A DNA stretch of 64,000 nucleotides from NCBI RefSeq assembly GCF_039355125.1, contig NZ_CP134979.1, forward strand, positions 288,890-352,889, written 5' to 3'. The translations under genes and the position numbers were made by a program. Source of the DNA: Buchnera aphidicola (Takecallis taiwana) (GTDB lineage: Bacteria; Pseudomonadota; Gammaproteobacteria; Enterobacterales; Enterobacteriaceae). The notes beneath the pieces are model-generated. The model made no database searches and had not been told where the DNA came from. It was given only the letters and a program-made list of their open reading frames with translations. This document shows positions 49,697-60,004 of this stretch, piece after piece (within the stretch, counting starts at the first letter, position 1; every line of letters begins with the position of its first letter).

Positions 49697-50040
49697 TATA
49701 AATTATTATATTGATGATATATAAAATGCTGTTTTAAATTATACATAATCCATATTGATCCTAAGATAATAATACTAATAATTACCATTGTAAATATTAA
49801 AAATATAATATTCCAATAATTTTCTGAATTAAAAGTTAAATGTAAAAAATATTTCAAATGTACGAAAAACTGTATAAATGCACAACAAATAACTATTAAT
49901 AATGTAATATTTGGATTAAAAAAACGTTTCAATACTAAAAAAAAAGGTATTATAGTGAGTATTAACGAGTATATAAATCCTAAAAAATAAACTTTTATTT
50001 CTTGTTTAAATCTATTTTTATATGTAACAACATTATTCAT
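49696..50040 (-). CDS. cyoD: Cytochrome bo ubiquinol oxidase subunit IV
   Basis: CyoD is a small three-segment subunit that supports assembly of the oxidase. The start is ATG 50040 (MNNVVTYKNRFKQEIK), giving 114 residues (109 in E. coli); a longer frame upstream lies inside cyoC. The motifs are FLGFIYSLILTIIPFF, FVHLKYFLHL and ILGSIWIMYNLK. The ATG overlaps the cyoC TGA (ATGA), and GGGA lies nine bases upstream inside cyoC. Confidence 0.96.
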   Translation of the reverse strand: MNNVVTYKNRFKQEIKVYFLGFIYSLILTIIPFFLVLKRFFNPNITLLIVICCAFIQFFVHLKYFLHLTFNSENYWNIIFLIFTMVIISIIILGSIWIMYNLKQHFIYHQYNNL

Positions 50041-50639
50041 AATATATTTCCCATTAAATATATAATAGTAAAAATACAAATCCAAATAATATCTAAAAAA
50101 TGCCAAAATAAACTAAAACATACAATACGAATATAAAATATATTATTAAAATATAATTTATGTATATGAAATGACAAACCTAACATCCAACATAATCCAA
50201 AAATAACATGTATACCATGTAAACTAATTAAACTAAAAAAAGCAGATAAAAATCCATTTCTCTGAGGTAAATACCCTACTTGAATTAAATTTAAAAATTC
50301 ATACACTTCTAAAGTTACAAAACAAACACCGCATAAAAATGTTACAAATAAAGATACATATACTAAAATCAGTTTTTTATACTTCACACTAAGAACTAAT
50401 ATACCACAAGAAATTGAACTTAATAATAATAATAATGTTTCTAAAAAAACAATACTTAAATTAAAAATATTTTTATATGATACAACATTAATAGACATCA
50501 CACAATATACTGCAAACATGGTTGCAAATAATATACCATCACTCATTAAATATAGCCAAAATCCAAATGTACTATTATTTAAATTATATAAATCATGCGT
50601 AATATCATGTGTATTATCTTGAATAATATCTTTATTCAT
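50037..50639 (-). CDS. cyoC: Cytochrome bo ubiquinol oxidase subunit III
   Basis: CyoC is the five-segment subunit III of the oxidase. The 200 residues (204 in E. coli) include FGFWLYLMSDGILFATMFA, QRNGFLSAFFSLISLHGIHV and LFWHFLDIIWICIF. The ATG at 50639 follows the cyoB TAG directly, with AAGGGA inside the end of cyoB. Its TGA overlaps the cyoD start. Confidence 0.97.
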   Translation of the reverse strand: MNKDIIQDNTHDITHDLYNLNNSTFGFWLYLMSDGILFATMFAVYCVMSINVVSYKNIFNLSIVFLETLLLLLSSISCGILVLSVKYKKLILVYVSLFVTFLCGVCFVTLEVYEFLNLIQVGYLPQRNGFLSAFFSLISLHGIHVIFGLCWMLGLSFHIHKLYFNNIFYIRIVCFSLFWHFLDIIWICIFTIIYLMGNIL

Positions 50640-52610
50640 CTATTTCCCTTTTTTTAATAAAATATTATCTCGATTTTCTATGTTTTGAATTTCTAAAGCT
50701 GTAATATTATAATCATTATCATAAAAAGTATATATTAAAAATACTATCAACCCAACTATAAACGACAATAAACACATCCACCAAATGTGCCAAACCATAG
50801 CAAAACCAATAAAAAACGCAAGCATACCTAATATAAATCCTAAAGCAGTATTAATAGGCATATGAATACTTTTATACGCAGTATTTATTTTTAATAAATT
50901 ATTTTGTTTTTTATACCAAAAATCATCTATACTACATACATTCGGAATATGAGCAAAATTATAAATTGGCGGAGGAGATGAAGTGCTCCATTCTAATGTT
51001 CGTCCATTCCATGGATCACCGCTAAAATCACGATATAATTTTCTATATTTAATAGAACTATATAATTGTATAACTTGACATAATATACCAATTAGAATTA
51101 ATCCAACACCACCAATTGATATTGATAACATAAAATGAAATGTATGATCAATATCTTGACTAAGTCTACGAGTCATACCCATCAGTCCTAAATAATATAA
51201 AGGCATAAACGCAATAAAAAATCCAGTCAACCAAAAACAAAACGACCATTTACCCCATGTTTCATTTAATTTAAAACCAAACAATTTCGGAAACCAATAT
51301 GTAATACCTGCAAAACAACCAAAAACAACACCACCAATAATTACAGTATGAAAATGTGCTACTAAAAATACACTATTATGTAAAATAAAATCAATGGCCG
51401 GAATAGATAAAATAACACCTGCCATTCCACCAAGAGTAAAAGTTATTAAAAACCCAATCGTCCACAGCATAGCAGAATGCATATGAATTCTACCTTGATA
51501 CATAGTAAATAACCAGTTAAAAATTTTAACTCCAGTTGGAATTGCAATAATCATCGTAGTAATTCCAAAAAACGCATTAACATTAGCACCGGAACCCATA
51601 GTAAAAAAATGATGTAACCATACTACAAAAGATAATACTGTAATTGATATTGTTGCCCAAACTAGTGATACATAACCAAATAACACTTTTTGAGAAAAAG
51701 TAGCAACAACCTCAGAAAATACGCCAAAAGCAGGTAATATAAGAATATACACCTCAGGATGACCCCAAATCCAAATTAAATTCACATACATCATAGCGTT
51801 TCCGCCACAAGTATTAGAAAAAAAATGAAATCCACAGTAACGATCTAAACTCAATAATATTAATGTCATAGTCAAAACAGGGAAAGCGGCAATAATTAAA
51901 ATATTTGAACATAATGCCGTCCAAACAAATACTGGCATTTTAAAAAGATTCATACCAGGTGCACGCATTTTCAGAATTGTTACAATAAAATTAATTCCAC
52001 TTAATGTCGTTCCAATACCAGAAATTTGCAAACTCCAAATCCAATAATCAACACCTACTCCTGGACTATACTGTATTTCCGAAAGAGGTGGATATGCCAA
52101 CCAACCGGTTTGAGCAAATTCTCCAAGTATTAAAGATGCATTTACAAGCAATGCTCCACTCACAGTTAACCAAAAACTGAAATTATTTAAAAATGGAAAT
52201 GCTACATCACGAGCCCCGATTTGTAATGGTACAACTAAATTCATTAGTCCAATAATTAAAGGCATAGCTACAAAAAAAATCATAATTACGCCATGCACCG
52301 TAAAAATTTGATCATAATGATGAGGCGGCAAAAAACCGACACGACCCATGGAGGCATAAAATTGTTGTAAACGCATCATAAGCGCATCAATTAAACCTCT
52401 AAATAACATAACAATCGCTAAAATAAAGTACATAACTGATATTCGTTTATGATCAACAGAAGTAATCCATTCACGCCATAAGTATTTCCACTTTTTACAA
52501 TATGTAATTGTAAATAATACTATTAAAGTTATAAAAAAAATTATTATACACGTTACCATAATAATAGGTTCATTATACGGAATACTATGTATTGTTAATT
52601 TACCGAACAT
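50640..52610 (-). CDS. cyoB: Cytochrome bo ubiquinol oxidase subunit I
   Basis: CyoB carries low-spin heme b, heme o3 and CuB and pumps protons. The 656 residues (663 in E. coli) keep the first heme His in [11 protein letters not shown], the CuB His and cross-linked Tyr in [15 protein letters not shown], the His pair in LHHFFTMG, and the heme His pair in [11 protein letters not shown]. The start reads [16 protein letters not shown], with AAGGAA seven bases upstream. It is the best-conserved gene of the operon. Confidence 0.98.
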   Translation of the reverse strand: MFGKLTIHSIPYNEPIIMVTCIIIFFITLIVLFTITYCKKWKYLWREWITSVDHKRISVMYFILAIVMLFRGLIDALMMRLQQFYASMGRVGFLPPHHYDQIFTVHGVIMIFFVAMPLIIGLMNLVVPLQIGARDVAFPFLNNFSFWLTVSGALLVNASLILGEFAQTGWLAYPPLSEIQYSPGVGVDYWIWSLQISGIGTTLSGINFIVTILKMRAPGMNLFKMPVFVWTALCSNILIIAAFPVLTMTLILLSLDRYCGFHFFSNTCGGNAMMYVNLIWIWGHPEVYILILPAFGVFSEVVATFSQKVLFGYVSLVWATISITVLSFVVWLHHFFTMGSGANVNAFFGITTMIIAIPTGVKIFNWLFTMYQGRIHMHSAMLWTIGFLITFTLGGMAGVILSIPAIDFILHNSVFLVAHFHTVIIGGVVFGCFAGITYWFPKLFGFKLNETWGKWSFCFWLTGFFIAFMPLYYLGLMGMTRRLSQDIDHTFHFMLSISIGGVGLILIGILCQVIQLYSSIKYRKLYRDFSGDPWNGRTLEWSTSSPPPIYNFAHIPNVCSIDDFWYKKQNNLLKINTAYKSIHMPINTALGFILGMLAFFIGFAMVWHIWWMCLLSFIVGLIVFLIYTFYDNDYNITALEIQNIENRDNILLKKGK

Positions 52611-52665
52611 GATATTTCCTTTAATAAAATAATAAATATTATGTAAAAAAATTATTTAATAAAAA

Positions 52666-53505
52666 TTACGATAATACTCTACGAATAATTATATTAAACA
52701 AATTAGGATATACACAAGAAAAATACTTAATTGGATGTAATAAAGTAGGCCGTGATATTATCCGAAATTTATTAATAGTATTTAACTTATAAGAAATATG
52801 TTGTACTCGCTTTACCCACTTATTAAACATATAATGATTTGGTACAACGATAGTATTAAATTTCATTTTTGAAAAACCAGGACCATTATAATTTGATGAA
52901 AAACCATGATACCTGCCTGGAAATTTTGCCATTAAATTTAACATACCATACATTCTAGGCATAGCATAAATTTGACTACCTAATTTTGGTATAAAAAAAG
53001 CGCTCATTACTGAATTCGAAGTAATATTGAAATGAATTGGAGTATTATTAGGGATTACAAGCTCATTCATGGTAGCAATATTTTCTTTAGGATATATAAA
53101 TAACCAATTCCAATCTAAAGCTACCACATTAATCGTAATTGGTCGATTAACTGCAATAATTCTTTTTTTTGGATCTAATCCATGTGATGTACTCCAAGCT
53201 AAAAAACCAAGAAAAAAAACGATCATAACAGGTACAAACCATACCATTAATTCTACTTTAGTAGAATGCGACCAAGTTGGAGTATAAATACTCATTTTAC
53301 AATGACGATACTTATATACAAAAAATAACGTCATAAAAATTACCGGTATTACTAAAGTTAACATCGCAACACAAACTATACACATTAATTTATATTGTTG
53401 AATTGATGTAACACCTGCCGGATGTACAATAGTACGATGAAAACCAAGGAATAAAAACATTCCCAATATGAACATAAGCTTTTTTGCAATATTTCTTTTA
53501 TTCAT
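52666..53505 (-). CDS. cyoA: Cytochrome bo ubiquinol oxidase subunit II, without lipobox cysteine
   Basis: CyoA is subunit II, with two membrane segments and a periplasmic cupredoxin-like domain lacking CuA. The 279 residues (315 in E. coli) keep YTPTWSHSTKVELMVWFVPV, ALDWNWLFIYPKENIAT and NSVMSAFFIPKLGSQIYAMP. E. coli CyoA is a lipoprotein with lipobox LSGC; here the aligned residues are FLGF, so the lipidated Cys is absent. The long His/Glu-rich C-terminal tail is also lost. GGAA lies ten bases before the ATG. First gene of the operon; ampG and yajG, upstream in E. coli, are missing. Confidence 0.97.
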   Translation of the reverse strand: MNKRNIAKKLMFILGMFLFLGFHRTIVHPAGVTSIQQYKLMCIVCVAMLTLVIPVIFMTLFFVYKYRHCKMSIYTPTWSHSTKVELMVWFVPVMIVFFLGFLAWSTSHGLDPKKRIIAVNRPITINVVALDWNWLFIYPKENIATMNELVIPNNTPIHFNITSNSVMSAFFIPKLGSQIYAMPRMYGMLNLMAKFPGRYHGFSSNYNGPGFSKMKFNTIVVPNHYMFNKWVKRVQHISYKLNTINKFRIISRPTLLHPIKYFSCVYPNLFNIIIRRVLS

Positions 53506-53672
53506 GTAATTTATTCCGGTATTAACAATATTATATTATTAAAAAAATAATAATTTTATCTATTATACTTATAATATATTTAAAAAAAATATTTAAAATT
53601 ACCAATATATAAAATATATATTATTTCATACAATAAAATTTACTGCATATAAATAATACAGGTACGAAGTTT

Positions 53673-53957
53673 ATGCTACAAAAAATAAAAAAATATTTTA
53701 ATGCAAAAATTGTTAAAATATATGATAATACTAGACAACATAAAAATCAAAATCAAAAAAAACACTTAACAATAGTTATTATTAGTGATGTATTTATTAA
53801 ACAAAATATTTTGAATAGACATCAGGATGTATATAATTTATTATCTAAAGAAATGCATACTACAATTCATGCACTTTCTATACATACATATACTATAAAT
53901 GAATGGAAAAAATACTATATAAAAAATATTAAAAATACTAATTGTCACCAATTTTAA
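53673..53957 (+). CDS. bolA: BolA family protein
   Basis: BolA partners with monothiol glutaredoxin in iron-sulfur cluster trafficking and affects cell shape in E. coli. The 94 residues (105 in E. coli) align with ILNRHQDVYNLLSKEMHTTIHALSIHTYTINEW, where E. coli has [33 protein letters not shown]. The conserved Arg-His and His-Ala positions are kept. AGGT lies about ten bases before the ATG. It precedes tig as in E. coli. A second family member, ibaG, is at 7399. Confidence 0.94.
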   Translation: MLQKIKKYFNAKIVKIYDNTRQHKNQNQKKHLTIVIISDVFIKQNILNRHQDVYNLLSKEMHTTIHALSIHTYTINEWKKYYIKNIKNTNCHQF

Positions 53958-54126
53958 CATACATATTAAAGTTGATAACACAATAAAGATCAATATATTA
54001 CCAATTAATATATATTATCCATACATTTAAATATATATAGTTAATTTTATTACATTAATCAAGATACGAATATTAATTATTAATTAATATATATTATAAA
54101 TATCATACTATAAATCAGGACATATA

Positions 54127-55428
54127 ATGAAATTTGTTTTAACGACTATAAAAGATTTTGAAAAAAAATTAGATGTAACTGTACCATTTGAACAAATTAT
54201 AAACATACAAAAAAAAGAAATAATCAATATACGTAAAAAAACAAACATTAATGGTTTTAGAAAAAACCATATACCTATAGAAATTATCAAAAAACAATAT
54301 AAGGAACAAATTAAGAAAAATACAATTCAAAAAATTATTTATAAAAATCTTCACAAAATTATAAAAATCAAAAAAATACAAATTATTAATGAACCCAAAA
54401 TTACTATTCATCAATATAAAAAACACTCTAATTTTACTTATACCATGTATTTTCAATGTTTACCAGAAATAAATTTACATCAATTTAAAAATAAAAATAT
54501 TAAAAAAACATCAATCGTTATTACACATTCAGATCTCATATATTACATTAATGAAATGTGCAAGCAACATATTAATTGGGAAAAAAATACAAAAAACATT
54601 AAAAAAAATGATAAAGTTACTATATATTACCGTATTAAAAATGATACATCAATATCTACAGAGCAAAAATTTACATTTTTAGTCAATAAAAAACAAATTA
54701 TACCTCAAATAGAAAAACAGATATTACAAAAAAAAATAACTGATACCATTTTAGTCAAAATAAATATTCCACAACAACATCCAGATCAAAATTATAAAGG
54801 TAAAACAGTAATAATACAAATTGATATTGATAATGTAATAAGATCAAAAAAAAAATACTCATATGATCAATTTGTCAAATATTTACAAACAACACTGCAA
54901 GCAAAAGATTATGAAGATGTAATGAATATCATAAAATGTCAATTAAAAAAAGATATTATAAATTTAGAATATAAATATTTAAAAAGTCAAGTCATTCAAC
55001 ATATTAAACAAAGTGATATAATTCAAATACCAAATACACTAATTAATACAGAAATACAAAACGAAAATAACAAAATACACGAAATATACTTTAAAGAAAC
55101 AGGGAATATTTTACAAAAAAAATACTATAAAAAAATTAAAAATAAAATATCCAATAAAATTAAAATTGATTTAATTTTAAAATCCATTATATACCAAAAT
55201 AACATTCATGTAACATCACAAGAAATTAAACAATATTTAAAGCATGAAAACAAAAATAATTATACATTCATGAAAATTTTGAAATCACAACAAACAAACA
55301 TACAAGTTAAAAATTATATACATAATATTTTACTAGAAAAAAAAATTATCCAATATTTATTACAATTCTTCAATATTACATATGACACCACTAATTTAAA
55401 AACAATACTCCAAAAAATAAATATATAA
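54127..55428 (+). CDS. tig: Trigger factor, with degenerate isomerase site
   Basis: Trigger factor binds L23 at the ribosome exit and shields nascent chains. The 433 residues match the E. coli length (432). The ribosome-binding signature is GFRKNHIP where E. coli has GFRKGKVP. The central FKBP-type domain is recognisable by position, but the active-site run MIPGFED of E. coli reads IIPQIEK. The C-terminal helical chaperone domain is extremely Lys/Ile/Asn-rich. AGGA precedes the ATG by eight bases. Identity rests on the N-terminal signature, length and the bolA-tig-clpP order. Confidence 0.95.
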   Translation: MKFVLTTIKDFEKKLDVTVPFEQIINIQKKEIINIRKKTNINGFRKNHIPIEIIKKQYKEQIKKNTIQKIIYKNLHKIIKIKKIQIINEPKITIHQYKKHSNFTYTMYFQCLPEINLHQFKNKNIKKTSIVITHSDLIYYINEMCKQHINWEKNTKNIKKNDKVTIYYRIKNDTSISTEQKFTFLVNKKQIIPQIEKQILQKKITDTILVKINIPQQHPDQNYKGKTVIIQIDIDNVIRSKKKYSYDQFVKYLQTTLQAKDYEDVMNIIKCQLKKDIINLEYKYLKSQVIQHIKQSDIIQIPNTLINTEIQNENNKIHEIYFKETGNILQKKYYKKIKNKISNKIKIDLILKSIIYQNNIHVTSQEIKQYLKHENKNNYTFMKILKSQQTNIQVKNYIHNILLEKKIIQYLLQFFNITYDTTNLKTILQKINI

Positions 55429-55464
55429 TATTCTACAATAATTCTTTAAAATAAGGTCTGAAAT

Positions 55465-56097
55465 ATGTACAAATATAGTAACAATAATAATATAAATAAC
55501 AATTTAATACCTGTAGTAGTAGAAAAAAATAATACAGGTGAACGATCTTATGATATCTATTCCAGACTTTTAAAAGAAAGGATCATATTTATTACTGGTA
55601 AAATTGAAGATTATATGGCAAATATAATCATTGCACAAATACTATTTTTAGAATCCGAAAATCCTAAAAAAGATATTTTTTTATATATCAATTCACCTGG
55701 AGGTATAGTTACAGCTGGTATGTCTATTTATGATACTATGCAATTTGTACAACCGGATATTAATACAATTTGTATTGGACAAGCATGTTCAATGGCAGCA
55801 ATATTATTATGTTCTGGGACAAGAGGGAAAAGATTTTGTTTAAAAAACTCAAAAATTATGATTCACCAACCAATCGGTGGTTATCAAGGACAAGCATCAG
55901 ATATCATGATACATACACAAGAAATTATAAAAACAAAAATGATGATGAATCAAATTCTTTCAGAACATACTGGTCAAAATATCAAAAAAATTGAACAAGA
56001 TACTGAACGAGATCATTTTTTTAACGCGCAAGAATCAATAAAATACGGATTAATTGATACAATACTACAATCTAGAAAAAATAAAATATCTATATAA
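55465..56097 (+). CDS. clpP: ClpP protease proteolytic subunit
   Basis: ClpP forms the tetradecameric serine protease chamber fed by ClpX. The 210 residues (207 in E. coli) keep the nucleophile Ser in GQACSMAA and the His in [15 protein letters not shown]; a Cys stands before the Ser where E. coli has Ala. [21 protein letters not shown] is the mature N-terminal region. AAGGT lies eight to nine bases before the ATG. clpX follows after 128 bases. No clpA was seen in this window. Confidence 0.98.
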   Translation: MYKYSNNNNINNNLIPVVVEKNNTGERSYDIYSRLLKERIIFITGKIEDYMANIIIAQILFLESENPKKDIFLYINSPGGIVTAGMSIYDTMQFVQPDINTICIGQACSMAAILLCSGTRGKRFCLKNSKIMIHQPIGGYQGQASDIMIHTQEIIKTKMMMNQILSEHTGQNIKKIEQDTERDHFFNAQESIKYGLIDTILQSRKNKISI

Positions 56098-56209
56098 CAA
56101 AATAAATACACACATTCAATAATTTATATTATGAAGATGATATAATAATAATTAGAAAAATGATATCAAAATACATCATGATTTAATAATATTAAACTAA
56201 AACTTTATT

Positions 56210-56214
56210 AGGGA
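56210..56214 (+). promoter_or_regulatory. Ribosome binding site of the shortened clpX
   Basis: AGGGA, eleven bases before ATG 56226. The site supports initiation at this ATG, meaning the zinc-domain-free protein is the real product and not a misannotated start. Confidence 0.5.
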
Positions 56215-56225
56215 AAGTACTAAAT

Positions 56226-57323
56226 ATGCATGATCATAATAAATCAATATTAATATTTACACCAAGAAAAATAAAAAAACAATTAGATCAATATATTATT
56301 GGACAAAATAATGCGAAAAAAATATTATCAGTAGCAGTCTATAATCACTATAAACGCATATTGCATTTAAATAATCCATCTAGTTCGAAAAACATTGATA
56401 TCAAGAAAAGTAATGTATTATTGATTGGACCTACCGGATGTGGAAAAACATTATTAGCCGAAACATTAGCTAAAATATTAAATATTCCATTTATTATTGC
56501 TGATGCAACTTCATTAACTGAAGCAGGGTATGTAGGTGATGATGTTGAAAATATTTTACAAAAATTGTTGCAAAATTGTCAATATGACGTTTCTAAAGCT
56601 GAAACAGGAATTATATATATTGATGAAATTGATAAAATTGCAAAAAAATCAGACAATGTATCAATTACAAGAGATGTATCAGGAGAAGGTGTACAACAAG
56701 CGCTACTAAAAATTATAGAAGGTACAATAGCTTCTGTACCCCCACAAGGCGGTAGAAAACACCCGCATCAACCGTGTATACAAATTGACACATCGAAAAT
56801 ATTATTCATCTGTGCTGGAACATTTGATGGACTAAAAACAATAATTTCTAAAAAAAACCAAAAACAACCTAGTATTGGTTTTAATATGCCAATTAACCTA
56901 AAAAAAAAACAGACATTAAATAAAAAAAACTTTAAATATGTTTCAACAAAAAATTTAATAAAGTTTGGTTTAATTCCAGAATTTATAGGACGTTTACCAA
57001 TTATTGTTATTTTGAATGACATTAATCAAGATATGTTAATAGATATTTTATCTCAACCAAAAAACGCGTTAATTAAACAATATCAACAATTATTTTCTCT
57101 AGAAAATATTGTATTACATTTTGAAAAAGATGCAATTCAAGAAATTGCTCAACATGCATTAAAAAAGCATATTGGCGCAAGAGGTTTACGTGCAATTATA
57201 GAACATATTTTATTGGATATCATGTATGATTTACCTTCAAAAAATAATGTTCACAAAGTAATAATTAATAAACTAGTCGTTCAAAATAAAATTAAACCAA
57301 TCATTATATATGATCCAGAATAG
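56226..57323 (+). CDS. clpX: ClpX unfoldase lacking the N-terminal zinc-binding domain
   Basis: ClpX is the AAA+ unfoldase that feeds ClpP. The 365 residues begin [20 protein letters not shown] and align from about residue 60 of E. coli ClpX (424 residues). The four-Cys zinc-binding domain is absent and no Cys-rich frame lies in the 128 bases upstream. The AAA+ core is intact: Walker A GPTGCGKT at 68-75, pore loop GYVGDDVEN, Walker [18 protein letters not shown], the ClpP-docking IGF, and the Arg finger region EFIGRLP. In E. coli the zinc domain binds adaptors such as SspB and some substrates; ssrA-tagged proteins are still degraded without it. Confidence 0.96.
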   Translation: MHDHNKSILIFTPRKIKKQLDQYIIGQNNAKKILSVAVYNHYKRILHLNNPSSSKNIDIKKSNVLLIGPTGCGKTLLAETLAKILNIPFIIADATSLTEAGYVGDDVENILQKLLQNCQYDVSKAETGIIYIDEIDKIAKKSDNVSITRDVSGEGVQQALLKIIEGTIASVPPQGGRKHPHQPCIQIDTSKILFICAGTFDGLKTIISKKNQKQPSIGFNMPINLKKKQTLNKKNFKYVSTKNLIKFGLIPEFIGRLPIIVILNDINQDMLIDILSQPKNALIKQYQQLFSLENIVLHFEKDAIQEIAQHALKKHIGARGLRAIIEHILLDIMYDLPSKNNVHKVIINKLVVQNKIKPIIIYDPE

Positions 57324-57478
57324 TAAAAAATTACTATATATACAATATGTACACCATAATACAATAAAAAATTCTTTATTATTACATAAAATTATCGATA
57401 ATTGTAAAAAATATTTATATAAATATTTCAATCAATATATACATTCAAAAATAATTACAAAACAATTAAGAGAATAAT

Positions 57479-59815
57479 ATGAACTCTGAATGTTCTAAAA
57501 ACATTGTTATTCCAATATTACCATTAAGAGATATAGTAATATACCCAGATATAATAATCCCATTATTTGTTGGACGTAAAAAATCTATAAAATGTATTCA
57601 AACAGCTGTAAAAAATGACAAACAAGTAATGTTAGTTGCACAAAAAACATCTAAAACAGATAATCCAAGTCTACATGAATTATTTTCTATTGGTACAATA
57701 GCAACAGTGTTACAAATGTCTACATTACCTGATGGTACTATAAAAATTTTAGTCAAAGGTCTAAAACGCGGGCAAGTACATAAATTATATGAAAACAATG
57801 ATTTTTTAACTGCGGAAATTGAAAAACTTCATTCGTATGAAACTAATAAGAAAGAAATAACAATATTGATGAAAATTGCAGTAGAAAAATTTGAACAATA
57901 CATAAAATTTAATAAAAATATCCCGATTGAAATACTACATTCTTTACATGATATACATCAAGCATCACGATTATCAAATATTTTATCTTCACAAATCACA
58001 TTAAAATTACATGATCAACAAAAAATTTTAGAAATGCTAAATGTTAATAACAGGTTAGAATATTTAATTCTAACTATGAAATCAGAAATTGAATTATTTA
58101 AAATAGAAAAAAAAATCAGAAACCGAATACAACATAACATAGAAAAAAATCAAAAAGAATATTACCTAAACGAGCAAATAAAAGCTATTCAAAAAGAATT
58201 AGGTGAAATAGAAGGGATTACTAACGAATGTGATATATTAAAAAATAAAATTCAAACATTAAAATTACCACAAATAGTAAAAAATAAAGTCTTATTAGAA
58301 GTAAAAAGATTAAAAATGATGTCTCCAATATCAGCAGAAGCATCAGTAATAAGAAGTTATATTGATTGGATTATACAGGTTCCGTGGTCTACGAAAAGTA
58401 AAATTAAAAAAAATCTACATCAAGCTAAAAATATTTTAGATAATGATCATTACGGTTTAAAAAAAGTCAAAGAACGAATCTTAGAATATCTAGCTGTACA
58501 ATCTAGAACTAATAAACTTAAAGGTCCAATTTTGTGTTTAGTTGGTCCGCCTGGTGTAGGAAAAACTTCATTAGGTAAATCTATTGCTCAAGCTACAGGT
58601 AGAAAATATATTAGAATGGCATTGGGTGGTATACGTGATGAAGCAGAAATTAGAGGACATCGAAGAACATATATTGGTTCACTTCCGGGTAAAATTATAC
58701 AAAATATTGTCAAATCTAAGGTAAAAAATCCACTTTTTTTATTAGATGAAATTGATAAGATATCACATGATATACGAGTTGACCCTATATCAGCTTTACT
58801 AGAAGTGTTAGATCCTGAACAAAATACAAATTTTAATGATCATTATTTAGAATTAGATTATGATTTATCAAATGTTATGTTTATTGCTACTGCAAACTCC
58901 ACAAATATTCCAGCTCCTTTATTAGACAGAATGGAAATCATTTATGTATCAAGTTATACCGAAGATGAAAAATTTAATATTGCAAAAAATTACTTAAAAC
59001 CAAAACAAATTTATAGAAATGCCTTACAAAAAAATGAAATTGAAATTTCAGATAACGCAATTAAAAACATTATTGCATATTATACTCGAGAAGCAGGTGT
59101 ACGAGGTTTAGAAAAAGCTCTTGCTAAAATATGTAGAAAAGTAGTAAAAATATTAGTTACAGATACATCAGTAAAAAATATTAATATTCATACAAAGAAT
59201 TTAAAACAATATTTAGGAATAAAAAAATTCCACTATGGTAAAAAACATAAAGATAATCAAATTGGACAAGTTCGCGGTTTAGCTTGGACAGAAGTAGGAG
59301 GAGAATTATTAACAATTGAAGCAGCTTGCATACCCGGAAAAGGTAAGTTGATATATACAGGCTCATTAGGCAAAGTTATGCAAGAATCTATACAAACAGC
59401 ATTAACTGTTGTACGATCACAATCAAAAACTTTAAATATTACAATAGACTTTTATGAAAAGCGTGATATACACGTACATATTCCGGAAGGAGCAACACCT
59501 AAAGATGGTCCTAGCGCAGGTATTGCAATCTGTACTGCTATAATATCCACATTAACAAAAAATCCTGTACGAACAGATATTGCTATGACTGGAGAAATCA
59601 CATTAAATGGAAATGTTTTAATTATCGGAGGATTAAAAGAAAAAATATTAGCAGCACATCGAGGAAAAATAACAAATATTATTATTCCATATCAAAATAA
59701 ACATAACTTAATAGATATACCAGAAAATATTTTATCTACTTTAACAATACATACAGTAAAAACTATTCAAGAAGTTTTAATACTTGCGTTCAGTAATAAA
59801 ACTGATGTTATATAA
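57479..59815 (+). CDS. lon: ATP-dependent protease Lon
   Basis: Lon is a homo-hexameric AAA+ serine protease that degrades misfolded and some regulatory proteins. The 778 residues (784 in E. coli) hold the N-terminal domain (ILPLRDIVIYPD), Walker A GPPGVGKTS, Walker B LFLLDEIDKI, and the Ser of the Ser-Lys dyad in KDGPSAGIA with the Lys in GGLKEKILAAHR. AAGAG lies seven bases before the ATG. hupB and ppiD, downstream in E. coli, are absent; a hairpin follows. Confidence 0.98.
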   Translation: MNSECSKNIVIPILPLRDIVIYPDIIIPLFVGRKKSIKCIQTAVKNDKQVMLVAQKTSKTDNPSLHELFSIGTIATVLQMSTLPDGTIKILVKGLKRGQVHKLYENNDFLTAEIEKLHSYETNKKEITILMKIAVEKFEQYIKFNKNIPIEILHSLHDIHQASRLSNILSSQITLKLHDQQKILEMLNVNNRLEYLILTMKSEIELFKIEKKIRNRIQHNIEKNQKEYYLNEQIKAIQKELGEIEGITNECDILKNKIQTLKLPQIVKNKVLLEVKRLKMMSPISAEASVIRSYIDWIIQVPWSTKSKIKKNLHQAKNILDNDHYGLKKVKERILEYLAVQSRTNKLKGPILCLVGPPGVGKTSLGKSIAQATGRKYIRMALGGIRDEAEIRGHRRTYIGSLPGKIIQNIVKSKVKNPLFLLDEIDKISHDIRVDPISALLEVLDPEQNTNFNDHYLELDYDLSNVMFIATANSTNIPAPLLDRMEIIYVSSYTEDEKFNIAKNYLKPKQIYRNALQKNEIEISDNAIKNIIAYYTREAGVRGLEKALAKICRKVVKILVTDTSVKNINIHTKNLKQYLGIKKFHYGKKHKDNQIGQVRGLAWTEVGGELLTIEAACIPGKGKLIYTGSLGKVMQESIQTALTVVRSQSKTLNITIDFYEKRDIHVHIPEGATPKDGPSAGIAICTAIISTLTKNPVRTDIAMTGEITLNGNVLIIGGLKEKILAAHRGKITNIIIPYQNKHNLIDIPENILSTLTIHTVKTIQEVLILAFSNKTDVI

Positions 59816-59837
59816 ATACAGTATTAATATATAATTT

Positions 59838-59864
59838 GGCTGGAAATCTTACTTTAATCCAGCC
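59838..59864 (+). terminator. Hairpin after lon
   Basis: GGCTGGA (59838-59844) and TCCAGCC (59858-59864) form a perfect 7-bp GC-rich stem with a 13-base loop, 22 bases after the lon stop. A stem this GC-rich stands out in an intergenic region here. The following bases (TGTATGTATATTTG) are only loosely U-rich. Likely terminator of lon. Confidence 0.55.
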
Positions 59865-60004
59865 TGTATGTATATTTGATATCCTACACGTAGATAACTT
59901 GTATCTAATAAAAAACAATCATATTCTATACCAATTTTATTATACTAAGTAATATAAACTAAATTTATAACGTACAGAATATTTGAAAATAAATAGGATT
60001 TTTT

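Noticed and set aside
55429-55464. Possible heat-shock (sigma-32) promoters before clpP, and likewise before lon and ftsH.
   Set aside because: I looked for CTTGAAA with a CCCCAT-type -10 and found no acceptable pair in these spacers.
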